Source: Sipunculus nudus (Eukaryota > Annelida > Sipuncula > Golfingiida > Sipunculidae). From it: a stretch of DNA of 64,000 bases. Shown piece by piece: positions 1 to 10,662 of the stretch. Within the stretch, counting starts at the first letter, position 1. Each line of letters begins with the position of its first letter. The notes below the pieces were generated by a model that searched no databases, was not told the origin of the DNA, and worked only from the letters and a program-made list of their open reading frames with translations. Location of the stretch: NCBI GenBank assembly GCA_026874595.1, contig CM049308.1:92821624-92885623 (forward strand). The letters run 5' to 3'. The position numbers and the translations under genes are program-made.

Positions 1-118
1 TATATTAGTCAGAAGAATTGTTGAAGTATACATGCCATGTCAGATCCCATGCAGAGGTCTTAGTGTATGCTTGTGCGTTTTGGCACAGAGTGAACAGTAA
101 TATTACCCATATTTGTAG

Positions 119-377
119 GGCTAAAAAAGAAGGGAAAAAATTGGAGGAATACCTGCAGGAGAATGGGATCACCATCCCTGAGCTTCCTGAGATGCCAGCG
201 GAAGAAAATAAACCAAATACAGAGACAGAGGAGAAGAAGGAGGAGCCCAAGGAGGGGGAACGGAAGAGCGCACGACAGAAAGCTCTGCAGGAGAAAGAGA
301 TTACGATGGAGGACTTCATGCAGGAGAACGTCGAGTGGGATCGGGTGTCCCCAGAAGAAAAGGCCAAGATGAAAGAG
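119..377 (+). CDS. BAZ1A: BAZ1A exon a (first in window)
   Basis: The acceptor TTTGTAG precedes 119; one base completes the previous codon. It encodes AKKEGKKLEEYLQ to EEKAKMKE, a highly charged, probably helical stretch between the DDT and WHIM regions. The donor is GAG/GTAGGG, phase 0. Confidence 0.85.
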
Positions 378-3300
378 GTAGGGCATTCCAGGAGTTGAAA
401 AGAGTTTCCAATTTTACAAGTCTTTACTAAAAGCACTTCAGGGAAGGATGTTCGGAGTTTTGAAACAGTCTAAAATGTACAAGGAAGTACAATAAAACAC
501 CCTGGGTTTGAAACAGTCTAAAATTTTCAAGAAAGTACAATAAGTCCTAAGGGAAAGATATTCTTAGGTTGAAGCAGTGTAACAATTACAGGTCGGTACT
601 AAAATGTGTTCAGGACATTCCAGAAGAAGGAATAGTTTCAGGTTTTAGATTTCAGTACAATAAGCCCTTGATCATTGAAGTATTAATTTTCAAAGGGGCT
701 CCATAAATACGAGTAGAAGATATCTTTTTATTATTGAGAAACAGTTTTCTAAACTTCTTACCATTAAGAGTAAGCAAAAATATCAAGGTCTTACTGTGTA
801 AATTTACCATAATTGATGTCCATTTGGTATAATGCAGTATTACAATATAACCATTACTTTCAAAACAGCAGTATTTGCATGTTTGGATAGGAAACTTGAT
901 GGTAAGTAAATTTCACATTAGTGCATAATTATTCTCTTAATTACAGTTTTATGAGACTAAAGAGCGCTTGCTGATGGAAGCAGTCTATGCGGCCCAATCA
1001 GGTGCCAGCAACAGCCCGCTGGGACTGGATCGTACTTACCGTCGGTACTGGATGTTCAGTTCTCTGCCAGGTCTCTTCGTGGAAGACGACGATGAGTTTA
1101 TATCTAATGACATTCTACAGCCTGTTGAGCAAGAAGTGAAAGATCAGTTCAAAAGTGAGAATTTACCATTAAGGATGGAAAATGGAGAGAAAGGGGTGGA
1201 GGATAAAAGCACCAGCAGTGACAAAGAAAATGAGTCATTTGACGGTTCTGGTGCTAAGGGCGGCGTTATCTCAGGGGATAAACCATTAACCTCAAACGGT
1301 AGTAACGTGTCGCAAGACGCAGCAACACCGGATGCTCCTGTAGCAGCAGATAACCAGGAGACCCCGATGGATATGGAAGAAAAAACTTATATTAAACCAG
1401 AAAATAGACTTGTCAGTGTCACTGAGCAGATACAGGAATGTGGGAAGGTTCGGTGGGCATACTACAGCTCTCCTGAGGTTTTAGAGGAGCTAGTATCAAA
1501 CCTGAATCCTCGAGGCAACCGCGAAGGGCAGCTCAGAAACGTCCTGATTGAACGCAAAAAACAGCTCAGTAGCTCTATAACTAAGTGTCCATGCTCAATC
1601 CTAACAATATCACAGGAGGAAAATAAAAAAGCTGACCAGTGTATGGTGTATCACCAAAGTATCAAGAGTCGTAATCGCACCACACAAGGAGCAGTAGGAA
1701 ACGATTCTGCCAAGGAATTCTTGGAGTTAAACCTCAGGGAGATGCTGTTAGATATAGAGGAGAGGATATACATAGGAAGTCTTGGGGCCATTAAGGTATG
1801 TGAGAAATATAGCAGACAAATTAATTGTTACCTATTAATTTGCAGCTGTTCTGCTGTAACTACAAGCTGATGCCTTCATGTACCAGGTACCCGCTCCTTA
1901 CAGACACCTCTTTTGTTGCGGGCCAATTTCATGAGGTTGTCCCTTTAAATGTGGACTTGGAGGTTCATTACCTTTCTAATGCAGGCTCCTCTCTGTTGTG
2001 GACACAAACTGCACCAATACTGATGACATTTATGGGGAGTGGCTACTGTATATTCAACTTTAATCAAATGTATGGTTAAAGCAGTAATGACATTTCATTA
2101 TTTATAAACATTTTTGCAGTGAATAATATAATGTTGTAAATGGAAATTTTATGATATTAAATTATTTACTAACAGTAAGTATTCAAGGGCCTGAACAGGT
2201 GTGGTTGGTTCATTAATTATTGTTGCCAAATATGAATCTATAAAAGTAAAAGCCTAATGATGATGTTTTGAATGAGAAAGCAGCATGTATATTATCACTC
2301 TTGATAGTGAATGAGACACTTATTCTTAAAATAAGTTCAGCAGTTCACTTTGTGAAATATTTTTGGAAAAATAAACCTTTCAATGCATAACATTTTTTTA
2401 CCTGAAAAAAATCTTATCCCTGTATTGTGAGTTTACAAAGCTAAATAAGGTTTGAGCACATTGTAGTTTCTAACCTTCATGTCTGTGACAGGTCAAAGAT
2501 AGAATGTCCTGGAAGAATTGTATAGAGCAAGGAGGATACGAGCCACAAGACCCCGAGATGAAGTGGAGAAACAAAGAATCCCAATCCTCAGACAGGTAAG
2601 AACACTTCTTGTCAGTTTCAGATATCAGTAGTACCTTTACCTGATGAAGTATAGGTCCATGGTCTGTTGATGTCATGGTCTATTGAACTAGGATGAAGGT
2701 AACAATTTCATTACAATGATATTTATACCTTCTGGATGTCAGGTTTATATATGCATGGGTTTAAGAATCATCCAGAAGACCTAGCTATTGTGAAGACTTG
2801 GGAACAATCATCCCAAGTTCTATCGATATTGCTACATATATTCTTTTAGGCACCTTGGAAGTTCTGACTGGGGAACTTCTGAGTTAAGCTCTAGGCTAAG
2901 TCCTACCCCAGATTTCAGAAGTTTGGCCTGGAATGCCTTGTGCATTTTTTGTCATAACTGTACTTGATGGGTCTTTCCTGTCGCAGTTCGATAAATCCTT
3001 GATAAATGGTTGCCACAGTTTTTAAGGATCAGCTGGGGAATCTTTATTTTTGTTCTTAATAAGTGAGGCAGCTGATTAATTCAAATGTAATATATTCATT
3101 TAATGAGTATGAATACATAGCATTCTCATGAATAAAAATTTATAGTACTTATATTCATATTTTTTTGTACTGATTTTACATCATCATGAATGTCATGAAA
3201 GGCCCTTTACTCTGCTTATGTTTACTGCATGTATATATTTATATCTTTTGAAAAACTTGCAGTTCTCAGGGAACAGACACTATGGATGTGGATGAGCCAG

Positions 3301-6300
3301 AAGGCGACCGAGGGGTGTCTGTTGTAAAAGACTTGGCTCGGGCACTGATTCAGATAGAGAGAGGCCTCGACAGAAAATACCTCAATTCTCCACTCAGTAA
3401 ATGTTGTTTTGCACATTAAGCGTAGTCACTCCAATCCAGAGCAACTTAGATTGTGCTTAATAGTTAATGATAATATAATGATTTGGTTTATTTTCCTGTA
3501 ACAACTAAGCAATATGATCTGTAAAGGATTAACTGAATTATCATGAACATAGCAATAAAATAAGCTAAAATTCTTAGAAGTGTATTTAAGTTTCTTTTTA
3601 ATTTACCAGACTTGCCAGCTGATTTGATGTTTATTGACTTTATGTTTAACATAATACAACATCAGTTCTCCTAGAGCTGCAGATATCCCTTTTACTGGTG
3701 AATGCTCATCAGAGTATACAAATGAAGGTTTAATTATTATCTTAATCTTTGAAAACATTTTTCTAAAATGGGTTGCGCAAAACCAGTGTGTTACGCAGTT
3801 TGGATTTTGCTAAACCTGTTTATGGGTGACACAAAATTTCTAATTTCTGCATGCCTGAAGAGATTCACAGATTATTTTCTGTAATTTTATTTGCTCAGCA
3901 TTGAGCCTGTAGAATTTTTTTAGAGACTATTTGATATAAGGTATATTTTTATGTGACTTTAATTTAGCTTTTGAGGAATTTTCATATTTAAAATGTTAAT
4001 TTCTTATCAAAAACAGTAACAGTAAAAACCTTTTCACTTTGTACTGAATGTTCTCTGTAGGTACAAACACAGATACAAAGAAAACAAAAAAGTCCACGCA
4101 GGAAGGAGGAAAAAAGAAGAAGGAAGACTCCTTGTCAGATGATGAAGGTGAGTGTAATGGAAAATATAGCCATGGAAAAAAGTGTTAGGGAAACTGAGAT
4201 GTTCTACATGTGATCTTAAAATAAAAATATAAAGCTGCCCACCTGCATCATTTCCTGAACAAAAGTGCCTGAAAAACATATAAATAATTGTTTTTTGGCC
4301 TTAGATAAGTAGCAGCAATGCTATTTTCATAAGAAATGTATAATACACTCTAGTAAGCTGGCACAACTATATAGAAGTATGTGATGCTGACAGGAGATGT
4401 TCATTTGTTTGAAATATGTATTATATCAGTGTATTCTACTGTGGTTTTTCGTGTTGGCAAAATCCTGATAACTAAAATCAATCCAAAAGTTGTTCTAAAT
4501 TCATATAAAAATGAATAAAGTATACATTATTTTAAACCTGGTACAGTATTCTCAAAGGTGGTATACACATTTTTGAACTTCTCATTCATTTTCACATGAT
4601 TTATTAATTCAAATTTAAATTTTTTACATGTGTGCTATTTTAATCACCAAGTAGAAGCCAGTCTCCTTTTAATGGAATAATATTAAACACCATGACAATA
4701 TCTCAAAATCCTTTTTTTTGCCTCTATTGTGTGTCTTTCTTGTTAAAAATGAATTTTTAAAATATTGACTCAAAAAGAACACTTTTACAGCCTTAAAATT
4801 ATGTATACTTTAAAATGGGTTATATTATGAATTTAAAACAACTTTTGGATTGATTTTTTGCATTGATTATGCAAATTATATAAGTTTGATGAATATTCTG
4901 AAGCTATATTTTCAACAGATAACTTCTACCAAGGAGAGTTTATAAGCTTATTCTCTTTTTCCTACAGATGAGGACGAGGAGATAAAGAAGACTCCCGTTG
5001 AACGCTGGGAAGACGGTCTGCTGAGCTGTAGTAGTTTACCTCAGCTGTTCCTGTATCTGTCAGTTCTAGAAAAGAGCATAATTTGGTCCAAATCAGCCCT
5101 GCATGCACGCTGCAGGATCTGCAGGCGGAAGGGTGACGCTGATAAGATGCTGCTGTGTGATGCCTGTGACAGGGGCCACCATATGTTCTGCCTGAAGCCT
5201 CCAGTCAAGGTGAGATGCTACCTCAGCTGAATATACATGATACATTGTGTGGTAAATATACATGATACATTGTGTGGTAAATGTACATGATACATTGTGT
5301 GGTATATGTACATGATACATAGTGTGGTAAATATACATGATACATTGTGTGGTAAATGTACATGATACATTGTGTGGTAAATGTACATGATACATTGTGT
5401 GGTAAATGTACATGATACATTGTGTGGTAAATGTACATGATACATTGTGTGGTAAATGTACATGATACATTGTGTGGTAAATGTACATGATACATTGTGT
5501 GGTAAATGTACATGATACATTGTGTGGTAATAGAGATTCTGCTTCTTCTGTACCTATAATTTTGTGAGATTATTTATATATGAGAAGAGAAGTGAGTAGG
5601 GCTGGTAGAGCAGGTGAAAAGCTACCAAGCAGACGAGCTTTGTAACATACACTGTCCTGTGCTGGTCAGTACTGTACAGTATGGTGGTAGCTTTCATCTT
5701 GTGGTTAGTAGCATGTACACATCGGTGGTCTTTTGTTAAACTGTTGGGCTGTGAATGTACCCCCCCCCATTTATGGCAATCTGCATCTGCTTTCGTGCCT
5801 GATCTTCAGTTGTGTGCTATTGATAGAAATACAACGATTTAGTCATGAATGACTCGGCTGTAATTACATTGTGGTTTGGTCATAAACAAATGAAACCAAT
5901 GAAAGATTTGATATAACATGCCAGGCAACAGTTTGGTTTTGTAATAATAAAAACGTTCTTGCCTCCTGTCTATTTAACAGAAATGTTAGAGATATGTTTT
6001 TAGTTTAAATAAATGTGCAAGTTTTGGGGTGGAAATGGAGAGTTTGGTGGAATTCATGACTAAAACCAATTTGTAGTGTGTAACTGTAGAATGACAATTA
6101 CTGGTTTTCAGCCCTTCAGTGAGGAACCCTATCACTTCTTGGAAAAATTCAAACCTTCCTATGTATTTTTTTTCACAGAATGTACCAAGAGGAGATTGGT
6201 TCTGCCCGCAGTGCAGGCCAAAATTGCAGAAACCTCGGACGCCCAGAAAGAACAGGAAATCATTCTGTGAGGAGCCAGAGCCAGAGTCATCTGACAGCGA

Positions 6301-9300
6301 TGATGAAAGTGATAAAGAAGAAGAAGAAGATGACAGTGATGTTGACAGCAGTGATGATGAGGAAGAGGCCAGGTAACTGACAGCCTGGTCTCTTTAATAA
6401 CATCAAACATGACCTAGAATTTTCTTGTCAGGGAAATTAGCTTTATAGCTCACCTGACTGAAAGTCATCTCCGTTGAGCGACCAACTCAAAACAGTGACC
6501 ACTATGTATGGGTCCCGATTATTTTCAGCTTTTAGCTCAGCTGACTGAAAGTCAACTGAGGTATAGGAATAGCGCTTTGTCCGTCGTCTGTACGTTAGCT
6601 GGGCACAAATCATAACTGCCTGCTAACCCTAGAAATTTGTAACTAAATATCCAGGTAGGATTTTAAAAAAAAAATCTCCATTGAATCCTGAATTAAGGTC
6701 ACTGCTACCTATATCTTGCAAGCTATGGGGCTTGTAAGTAACCCACCCCCTCCAAGAACAATTTAAAAAATTTATACAAAACCTCAAGTATCTTGATAAT
6801 TAAATGCATGGATTGCAATGACTCTCGCCTTGAATATTAACCGCGACTAGTTTTGTCAGTATCGTAAAATGGGTGGCGCCACCAGTGTGTTTATTGATTA
6901 TGATTGGTTTCTTCAGTTCCTGAAGACTGGTGGCGCCACCTGTACTTTTTTCCAATTTCTTAATGCATTATTCCTTATTTTGAGACTTCCAAAGTATTTT
7001 GATACAATCAGATTCACAACTGTGGTTTTATCTGTGTCCTGAAGCCTTGTGTGTTTATTAGGGCCCTGCTTGAATAAACAGATTCCCTTTATTAATCAAT
7101 CTGTCTGTTTGTCTGTTCATCTTTCTGTATGTCCGTCAAATTTGTTACCTGATGATAACTCTAGTTTGGATTGCCTTGATTTCAAACTTGACTGATATAT
7201 GGCCCACCTCTAATGCAAGAACTTATTTTTGGGTCGTAAGGTCAAAGTCACAGAACTCACTTTTTTAGAAAGATTGTGGATGTATTTTAAGCCAAACTTT
7301 CAATCCAAAACCTTCCAGATATTGTGCACCTGTCAATAGTGGAAGAAACTTATGGATTTTTTGGGGTCACAGGACCCATATTTTGAAAAAGCTCATCAGC
7401 ATATCCTCATAGACAAATTCAGCTGAGTGTCGAGACCACGGGGTCTCTAGATATAAAAGACCTTGTTTAGACGACCACCTCGCAGATGTGACAAATTGAC
7501 CGAGGTTCCAATGGTGGTCATAATTTTGAGGTTTTACTGTATATATTCATTACCTGGTAAAAGTAGGTTATATGGTCATGTTTGTGGGCAAACTGCATTA
7601 AATATTATATTATTAATTAATGTTTTATTTCAGCTCATAGAAGTCATTAAAGTGTGATTAGCTTGTGCACAGGCATTGTTTATACTACTAAAAAAGTAAA
7701 AGTGTATTCATCATGTATGCTCAATAATATCTGTGATCATGCAAGGTTTTACCTTTACTTGACATATGCCTGATATACACATCCCAAATTTGCAAAATTG
7801 TTCAATATTGTAGAAAAGTCATGAACTCTATAATTTAATACAATTCTCTACAGGTTTTTCCAGTGGTAATCAACTATTAGGCCTAGATATCAAAAAGATT
7901 TCTTGTATGAAATAAAATAATAATAAAGTATTATCATATGGGAATAATTCACAAGTGACCTTTGGGTTCTTGTGCCCTTGTTCTAGTCCCATACTTATTG
8001 TTGAAATGTAAAAATATTTATATAAAAATTCAGAAATGTACTGTTCCTTGATGCTTGTCTATGTGGATATTTGTATGAATGTTAAAAGTTAAACTAAGTT
8101 AAAATAATGAAAATCAGGATAATTTTAGATATTTATAAAGTCGACACCCAATGTATGCATTGTTGATTTGGATTTCTGTTCAGGGTAGTTGTATTGGTCG
8201 GTAGCTGTGATGTTGGATTATATATTAAACATTGCAGTACTGAAGAAGACGAGGAAGATGAAGACACAGATGTTGGTACAGAGGATGAGTGGGAAGACCA
8301 GCCAACAAAGATCAAACTCAAAGGTAATGAAAATGAAAATCAGCCGGTGATAAAGATGCTCTACCTTTATTTTTACTTTATAAATCTAGTGAGATTATAA
8401 ATCTGCTGACTGGGCATATATGTTTACCTACTGGACAGATACCACAATGCTGGAAAGCAGTTTACTAACATAGAATCACTGCAGGTTTGTTGAGACTTAC
8501 AGACTTATTTATGGTGAATACCTCTTTCATGTCAAAGTTAAAAGTTTAAATTTCTGCAAACCTTGTTAAATTATTACCTGGTAAAACCCACTTATGTCAC
8601 ACTTTGACCTTCAGAGTAATGAAGTCTTACCTTTTTTGTATTAAAAAAAAGGTATATTGACACTTTTCAGTTGCACTGGTTGCATCAGTGTTCAAACCCT
8701 TTTGTAGATTATGTTTGCAATATATTTTCGTATTTGCAATATATTAAATTATAACACATAGCACAAACAATTTCTGCAAGTATAACTGCGTCTCACTTCA
8801 AATTTAGATTGGAGATTGAGACAGGAAAATATGTTAAGCAAAAACATGTATATATCACTGTTGACACAGATATGTCAACCAATTAACCAGTGACTATTTC
8901 CACCCTGGTAGCTCATCCCAAACGCAAAGATGCAAAGCAGAGTGAAGCTTCGAGTGGTGGGCAGAAATCAGCCTCAAGCAGCAGAAATAGTACACCCAAA
9001 CAGACAGCAGGTGGCAGCAGGAGCAGTACACCCAAAGAAAGTGGTGGAGGCAGCTCGTCGCGATCTCGTACAACCAAACAACGTGTCAGCATGGACACCA
9101 GTCTGGAACTGCCAAAGAGTCGCTCAGGGAGAGGAAGTGCTCGTAACAGTTTGGAGCCCGAGCCAAGGCCAAGTAGCAAAACCGACAAGTCGAGCAGCAA
9201 GAAACCCCGCCCAGACAGCAGGCCGTCCTCAGCCAAGCGCGACGGACAAAAATCTGACAGCAAGGCCAACAAACGCAAAAGGGATTCTACTGAACCAATG

Positions 9301-10662
9301 GAAGGTGAGCTGAATATTTCTCTGGGTATTTTGCTGTATATGAAGATATATTATTAACAGGGTCTTTCATTGTAGTATTTATTAGGTCTCCCCTTGTATT
9401 CTGTAAACATGTAGTTCATGGATGCTTTGTCTTATGAGATGGCACTTTGTAAATGGAATTTTTTCACCACATCACTCCCGTTATATGGCATATCTGGAAT
9501 GTTCCATAATTTTATGTCACCAAATTTACACCTAATTATGCATGGCCATATCTATTGGTATCCATTAATACCAAATGTTTGGAGGTCTTCATTAATTTAA
9601 GCCTCCTTATACAATCATATGTTAGATGACTTGGTTTTTGTATGACCTTTATTGATTCTGTAGGTGATGGTTCTCCTGCTTTGAAGAAGACTGCTACAAA
9701 AAGTCGCGGCGGTGAGTGGGCTGACCAGATGAAGCTTGCGGAGAACCTTGTCCACGAACTGATCCAGCATGACGAATCCTGGCCATTCCTGAAACCTGTC
9801 ACTCGTAAAGAGGTCAGTAAACTGGTTGAATTATTTAAATCTGTAAGGCCAAAAAAAGAGGTATGGTTCTCAGGCACTTTTTTTTTCAGAAAATCAGTGC
9901 GGGAGGGCAATTTTTTATTACCTTTTTTTGTATGTTTGGATAAAAATGTCATATGATCAGAAAAAAAGCATGATAATAACAGAATTTTTTCTGTTCATGT
10001 TTACCAGTTAGACTTTCAGTTCTGCAAGATTTATTATATGATGAATGCATAATGGTAACATTACCAGGGATAAGATTTTGGAAAATTTCATTATATACTT
10101 CAACTTGCAAGATCTGCAGAAATACTGTTGTAGTAAATAGAACAATATTTTTATAGTCCTATAAGTAAACAGTCAAGCTTGCATATTTTTGCAATGCAAT
10201 TGGACTTCTAGCAGATTTCTTGATGCATTGAATAATTTTTGAGAATTTACTCTGTAAATTGGAACTAGAAATTAAAACTTTTCCTTCAGTGCCTGCTGGC
10301 TGTTGAGATTTTAAAATATTTTGACCTATGTATATATAGAATGTTTAATTTTAATATATCATATTTTGCAGGCACCAGATTACTTTGAGATCATCAAGAC
10401 CCCTATGGATCTGTGCACCATCAGGGCCAAAATTAATAAGTTTGAGTACAACAGCCCAGTTAGTATACTTGAGGATATTCAGCTGGTGTTCCGCAACTGT
10501 GAAGCTTACAATCTCCAGACTTCAGAGGAATACAAAGCGGGACAGAGGCTGGTCAAGCTGTTCGTGCAGAGGGTGAAGGATATGAAACTAGACGATCTCA
10601 TCCGCAAAAGTGTACAGTCTAACGGTGACTCAAGCTCAGGAAGGAGCCTACGCCGGCACTAA
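119..10662 (+). CDS. BAZ1A: BAZ1A/ACF1-like chromatin remodelling subunit, 3' part (11 exons)
   Basis: Exons 119-377, 947-1795, 2492-2595, 3263-3396, 4061-4147, 4968-5209, 6179-6372, 8238-8323, 8912-9304, 9664-9812 and 10372-10662 all have AG/GT borders and join in one frame: 928 codons plus TAA. The 5' end lies outside the window, so the WAC and DDT regions expected in the family (about 1,500 residues) are not visible. In order: a charged helix-rich segment; a WHIM-type region with LGLDRTYRRYWMF and SLPGLF; a PHD finger at about residues 526-570 of this fragment (CRICRRKGDADKMLLC to WFCPQC); an acidic run; a basic Ser-rich linker; a bromodomain at about 800-903 with SWPFLKPV, PDYFEIIKTPMDL and NCEAYN. 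BAZ1A family proteins partner ISWI ATPases in nucleosome spacing. The bromodomain wording (DESWPFLKPV) fits BAZ1A better than BAZ1B or BAZ2. It is convergent with ATG14. Confidence 0.93.
947..1795 (+). CDS. BAZ1A: BAZ1A exon b (WHIM region)
   Basis: This is the largest exon, 283 codons, phase 0 at both ends. It starts FYETKERLLMEAVYAAQ after TTACAG. It contains LGLDRTYRRYWMFSSLPGLF, the conserved WHIM/D-TOX signature, then a low-complexity Ser/Glu/Asp segment, and ends in LLDIEERIYIGSLGAIK, a conserved stretch of BAZ1A proteins. Confidence 0.93.
2492..2595 (+). CDS. BAZ1A: BAZ1A exon c
   Basis: It continues VKDRMSWKNCIEQGGYEPQ, matching the family pattern in which the GSLGAIKV segment is followed by a DRxxW motif. 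The borders are TGACAG/ and ACAG/GTAAG, ending phase 2. Confidence 0.9.
3263..3396 (+). CDS. BAZ1A: BAZ1A exon d
   Basis: It encodes DVDEPEGDRGVSVVKDLA and LIQIERGLDRKYLNSPL. The donor is CTCA/GTAAAT; reading on would hit a stop a few codons later, so splicing here is required. It ends phase 1. Confidence 0.88.
4061..4147 (+). CDS. BAZ1A: BAZ1A exon e (basic linker)
   Basis: This 87-nt symmetrical exon encodes a Lys-rich linker (TDTKKTKKSTQ, GGKKKKEDS) ending in an acidic SDDE. The acceptor is TCTGTAG/GTACAA and the donor GAAG/GTGAGT. It could be skipped without a frame change. Confidence 0.87.
4968..5209 (+). CDS. BAZ1A: BAZ1A exon f (first half of PHD finger)
   Basis: It encodes PVERWEDGLLSCSSL followed by the N-terminal zinc ligands of the PHD finger (CRICRRKGDADKMLLCDACD and the HHMFC pair). 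The donor AAG/GTGAGA is followed within about 20 nt by a 25-bp tandem array. Confidence 0.95.
5230..5529 (+). repeat. 25-bp tandem array beside a BAZ1A donor
   Basis: About 12 copies of a 25-bp unit containing TACATGATACATTGTGTGG and TAAA, with A/G variants, start roughly 20 nt inside the intron after the exon ending at 5209. Each unit reads TGTGTG/GTAAAT, a donor-like string. Apparent minus-strand open frames here are artefacts of the repeat. Confidence 0.95.
6179..6372 (+). CDS. BAZ1A: BAZ1A exon g (second half of PHD finger, acidic tail)
   Basis: It completes the PHD finger with NVPRGDWFCPQC, then a basic patch (PRTPRKNRK) and a long Asp/Glu/Ser run. The acceptor is TTTTCACAG; the donor is GCCAG/GTAACT, phase 2. 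Confidence 0.95.
6443..7467 (-). mobile_element. Helentron/HINE-like element in BAZ1A intron (family 1, minus orientation)
   Basis: Read on the minus strand, the element runs from ACAAGG near 7467, through a hairpin (GAGACC/GGTCTC, 7432-7447 area), the subterminal motif GACACTCAGCTG (7420-7431), a body with ACGACGGAC, to CAGCTGAGCTAAAA at about 6530. It shares both end motifs with the 2.6-kb copies at 30932 and 41223. A second partial end lies at 6443-6480. The body contains two exact GGTGGCGCCACC palindromes. Class assignment is inference from end structure. Confidence 0.6.
7468..8237. other. BAZ1A intron, unremarkable
   Basis: AT-rich intron sequence between the mobile element and the exon at 8238; no feature seen. 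Confidence 0.5.
8238..8323 (+). CDS. BAZ1A: BAZ1A exon h (acidic)
   Basis: A short exon continuing the acidic stretch (TEEDEEDEDTDVG) and ending QPTKIKLK. The borders are ATTGCAG/ and AAAG/GTAATG. Its frame agrees with both neighbours. Confidence 0.85.
8912..9304 (+). CDS. BAZ1A: BAZ1A exon i (Ser/Arg/Lys-rich linker)
   Basis: It encodes about 131 residues of low-complexity Ser, Arg, Lys and Pro, including two near-repeats around RSSTPK, the disordered segment before the bromodomain. The acceptor is CTGGTAG; the donor is GAAG/GTGAGC, phase 1. Confidence 0.88.
9664..9812 (+). CDS. BAZ1A: BAZ1A exon j (bromodomain, first part)
   Basis: It encodes EWADQMKLAENLVHELIQ and DESWPFLKPVTRKE, helix Z and the WPF shelf of the bromodomain. 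The donor GAG/GTCAGT is a weaker consensus, but phase 0 joins exactly to the next exon. Confidence 0.93.
10372..10662 (+). CDS. BAZ1A: BAZ1A terminal exon (bromodomain, rest)
   Basis: It encodes APDYFEIIKTPMDL, the ZA loop, and NCEAYN with the conserved acetyl-lysine-binding Asn, then a short tail and TAA at 10660-10662. The acceptor is TTTTGCAG. Confidence 0.95.
   Translation, partial: APDYFEIIKTPMDLCTIRAKINKFEYNSPVSILEDIQLVFRNCEAYNLQTSEEYKAGQRLVKLFVQRVKDMKLDDLIRKSVQSNGDSSSGRSLRRH

Noticed and set aside
5093-5520. Minus-strand frames rich in MYHVHLPHNVSC.
   Set aside because: They are translation of the 25-bp tandem repeat, opposite to the BAZ1A exon.
8913-9278. Minus-strand 121-codon frame.
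   Set aside because: It is a shadow of the BAZ1A Ser/Arg-rich exon.
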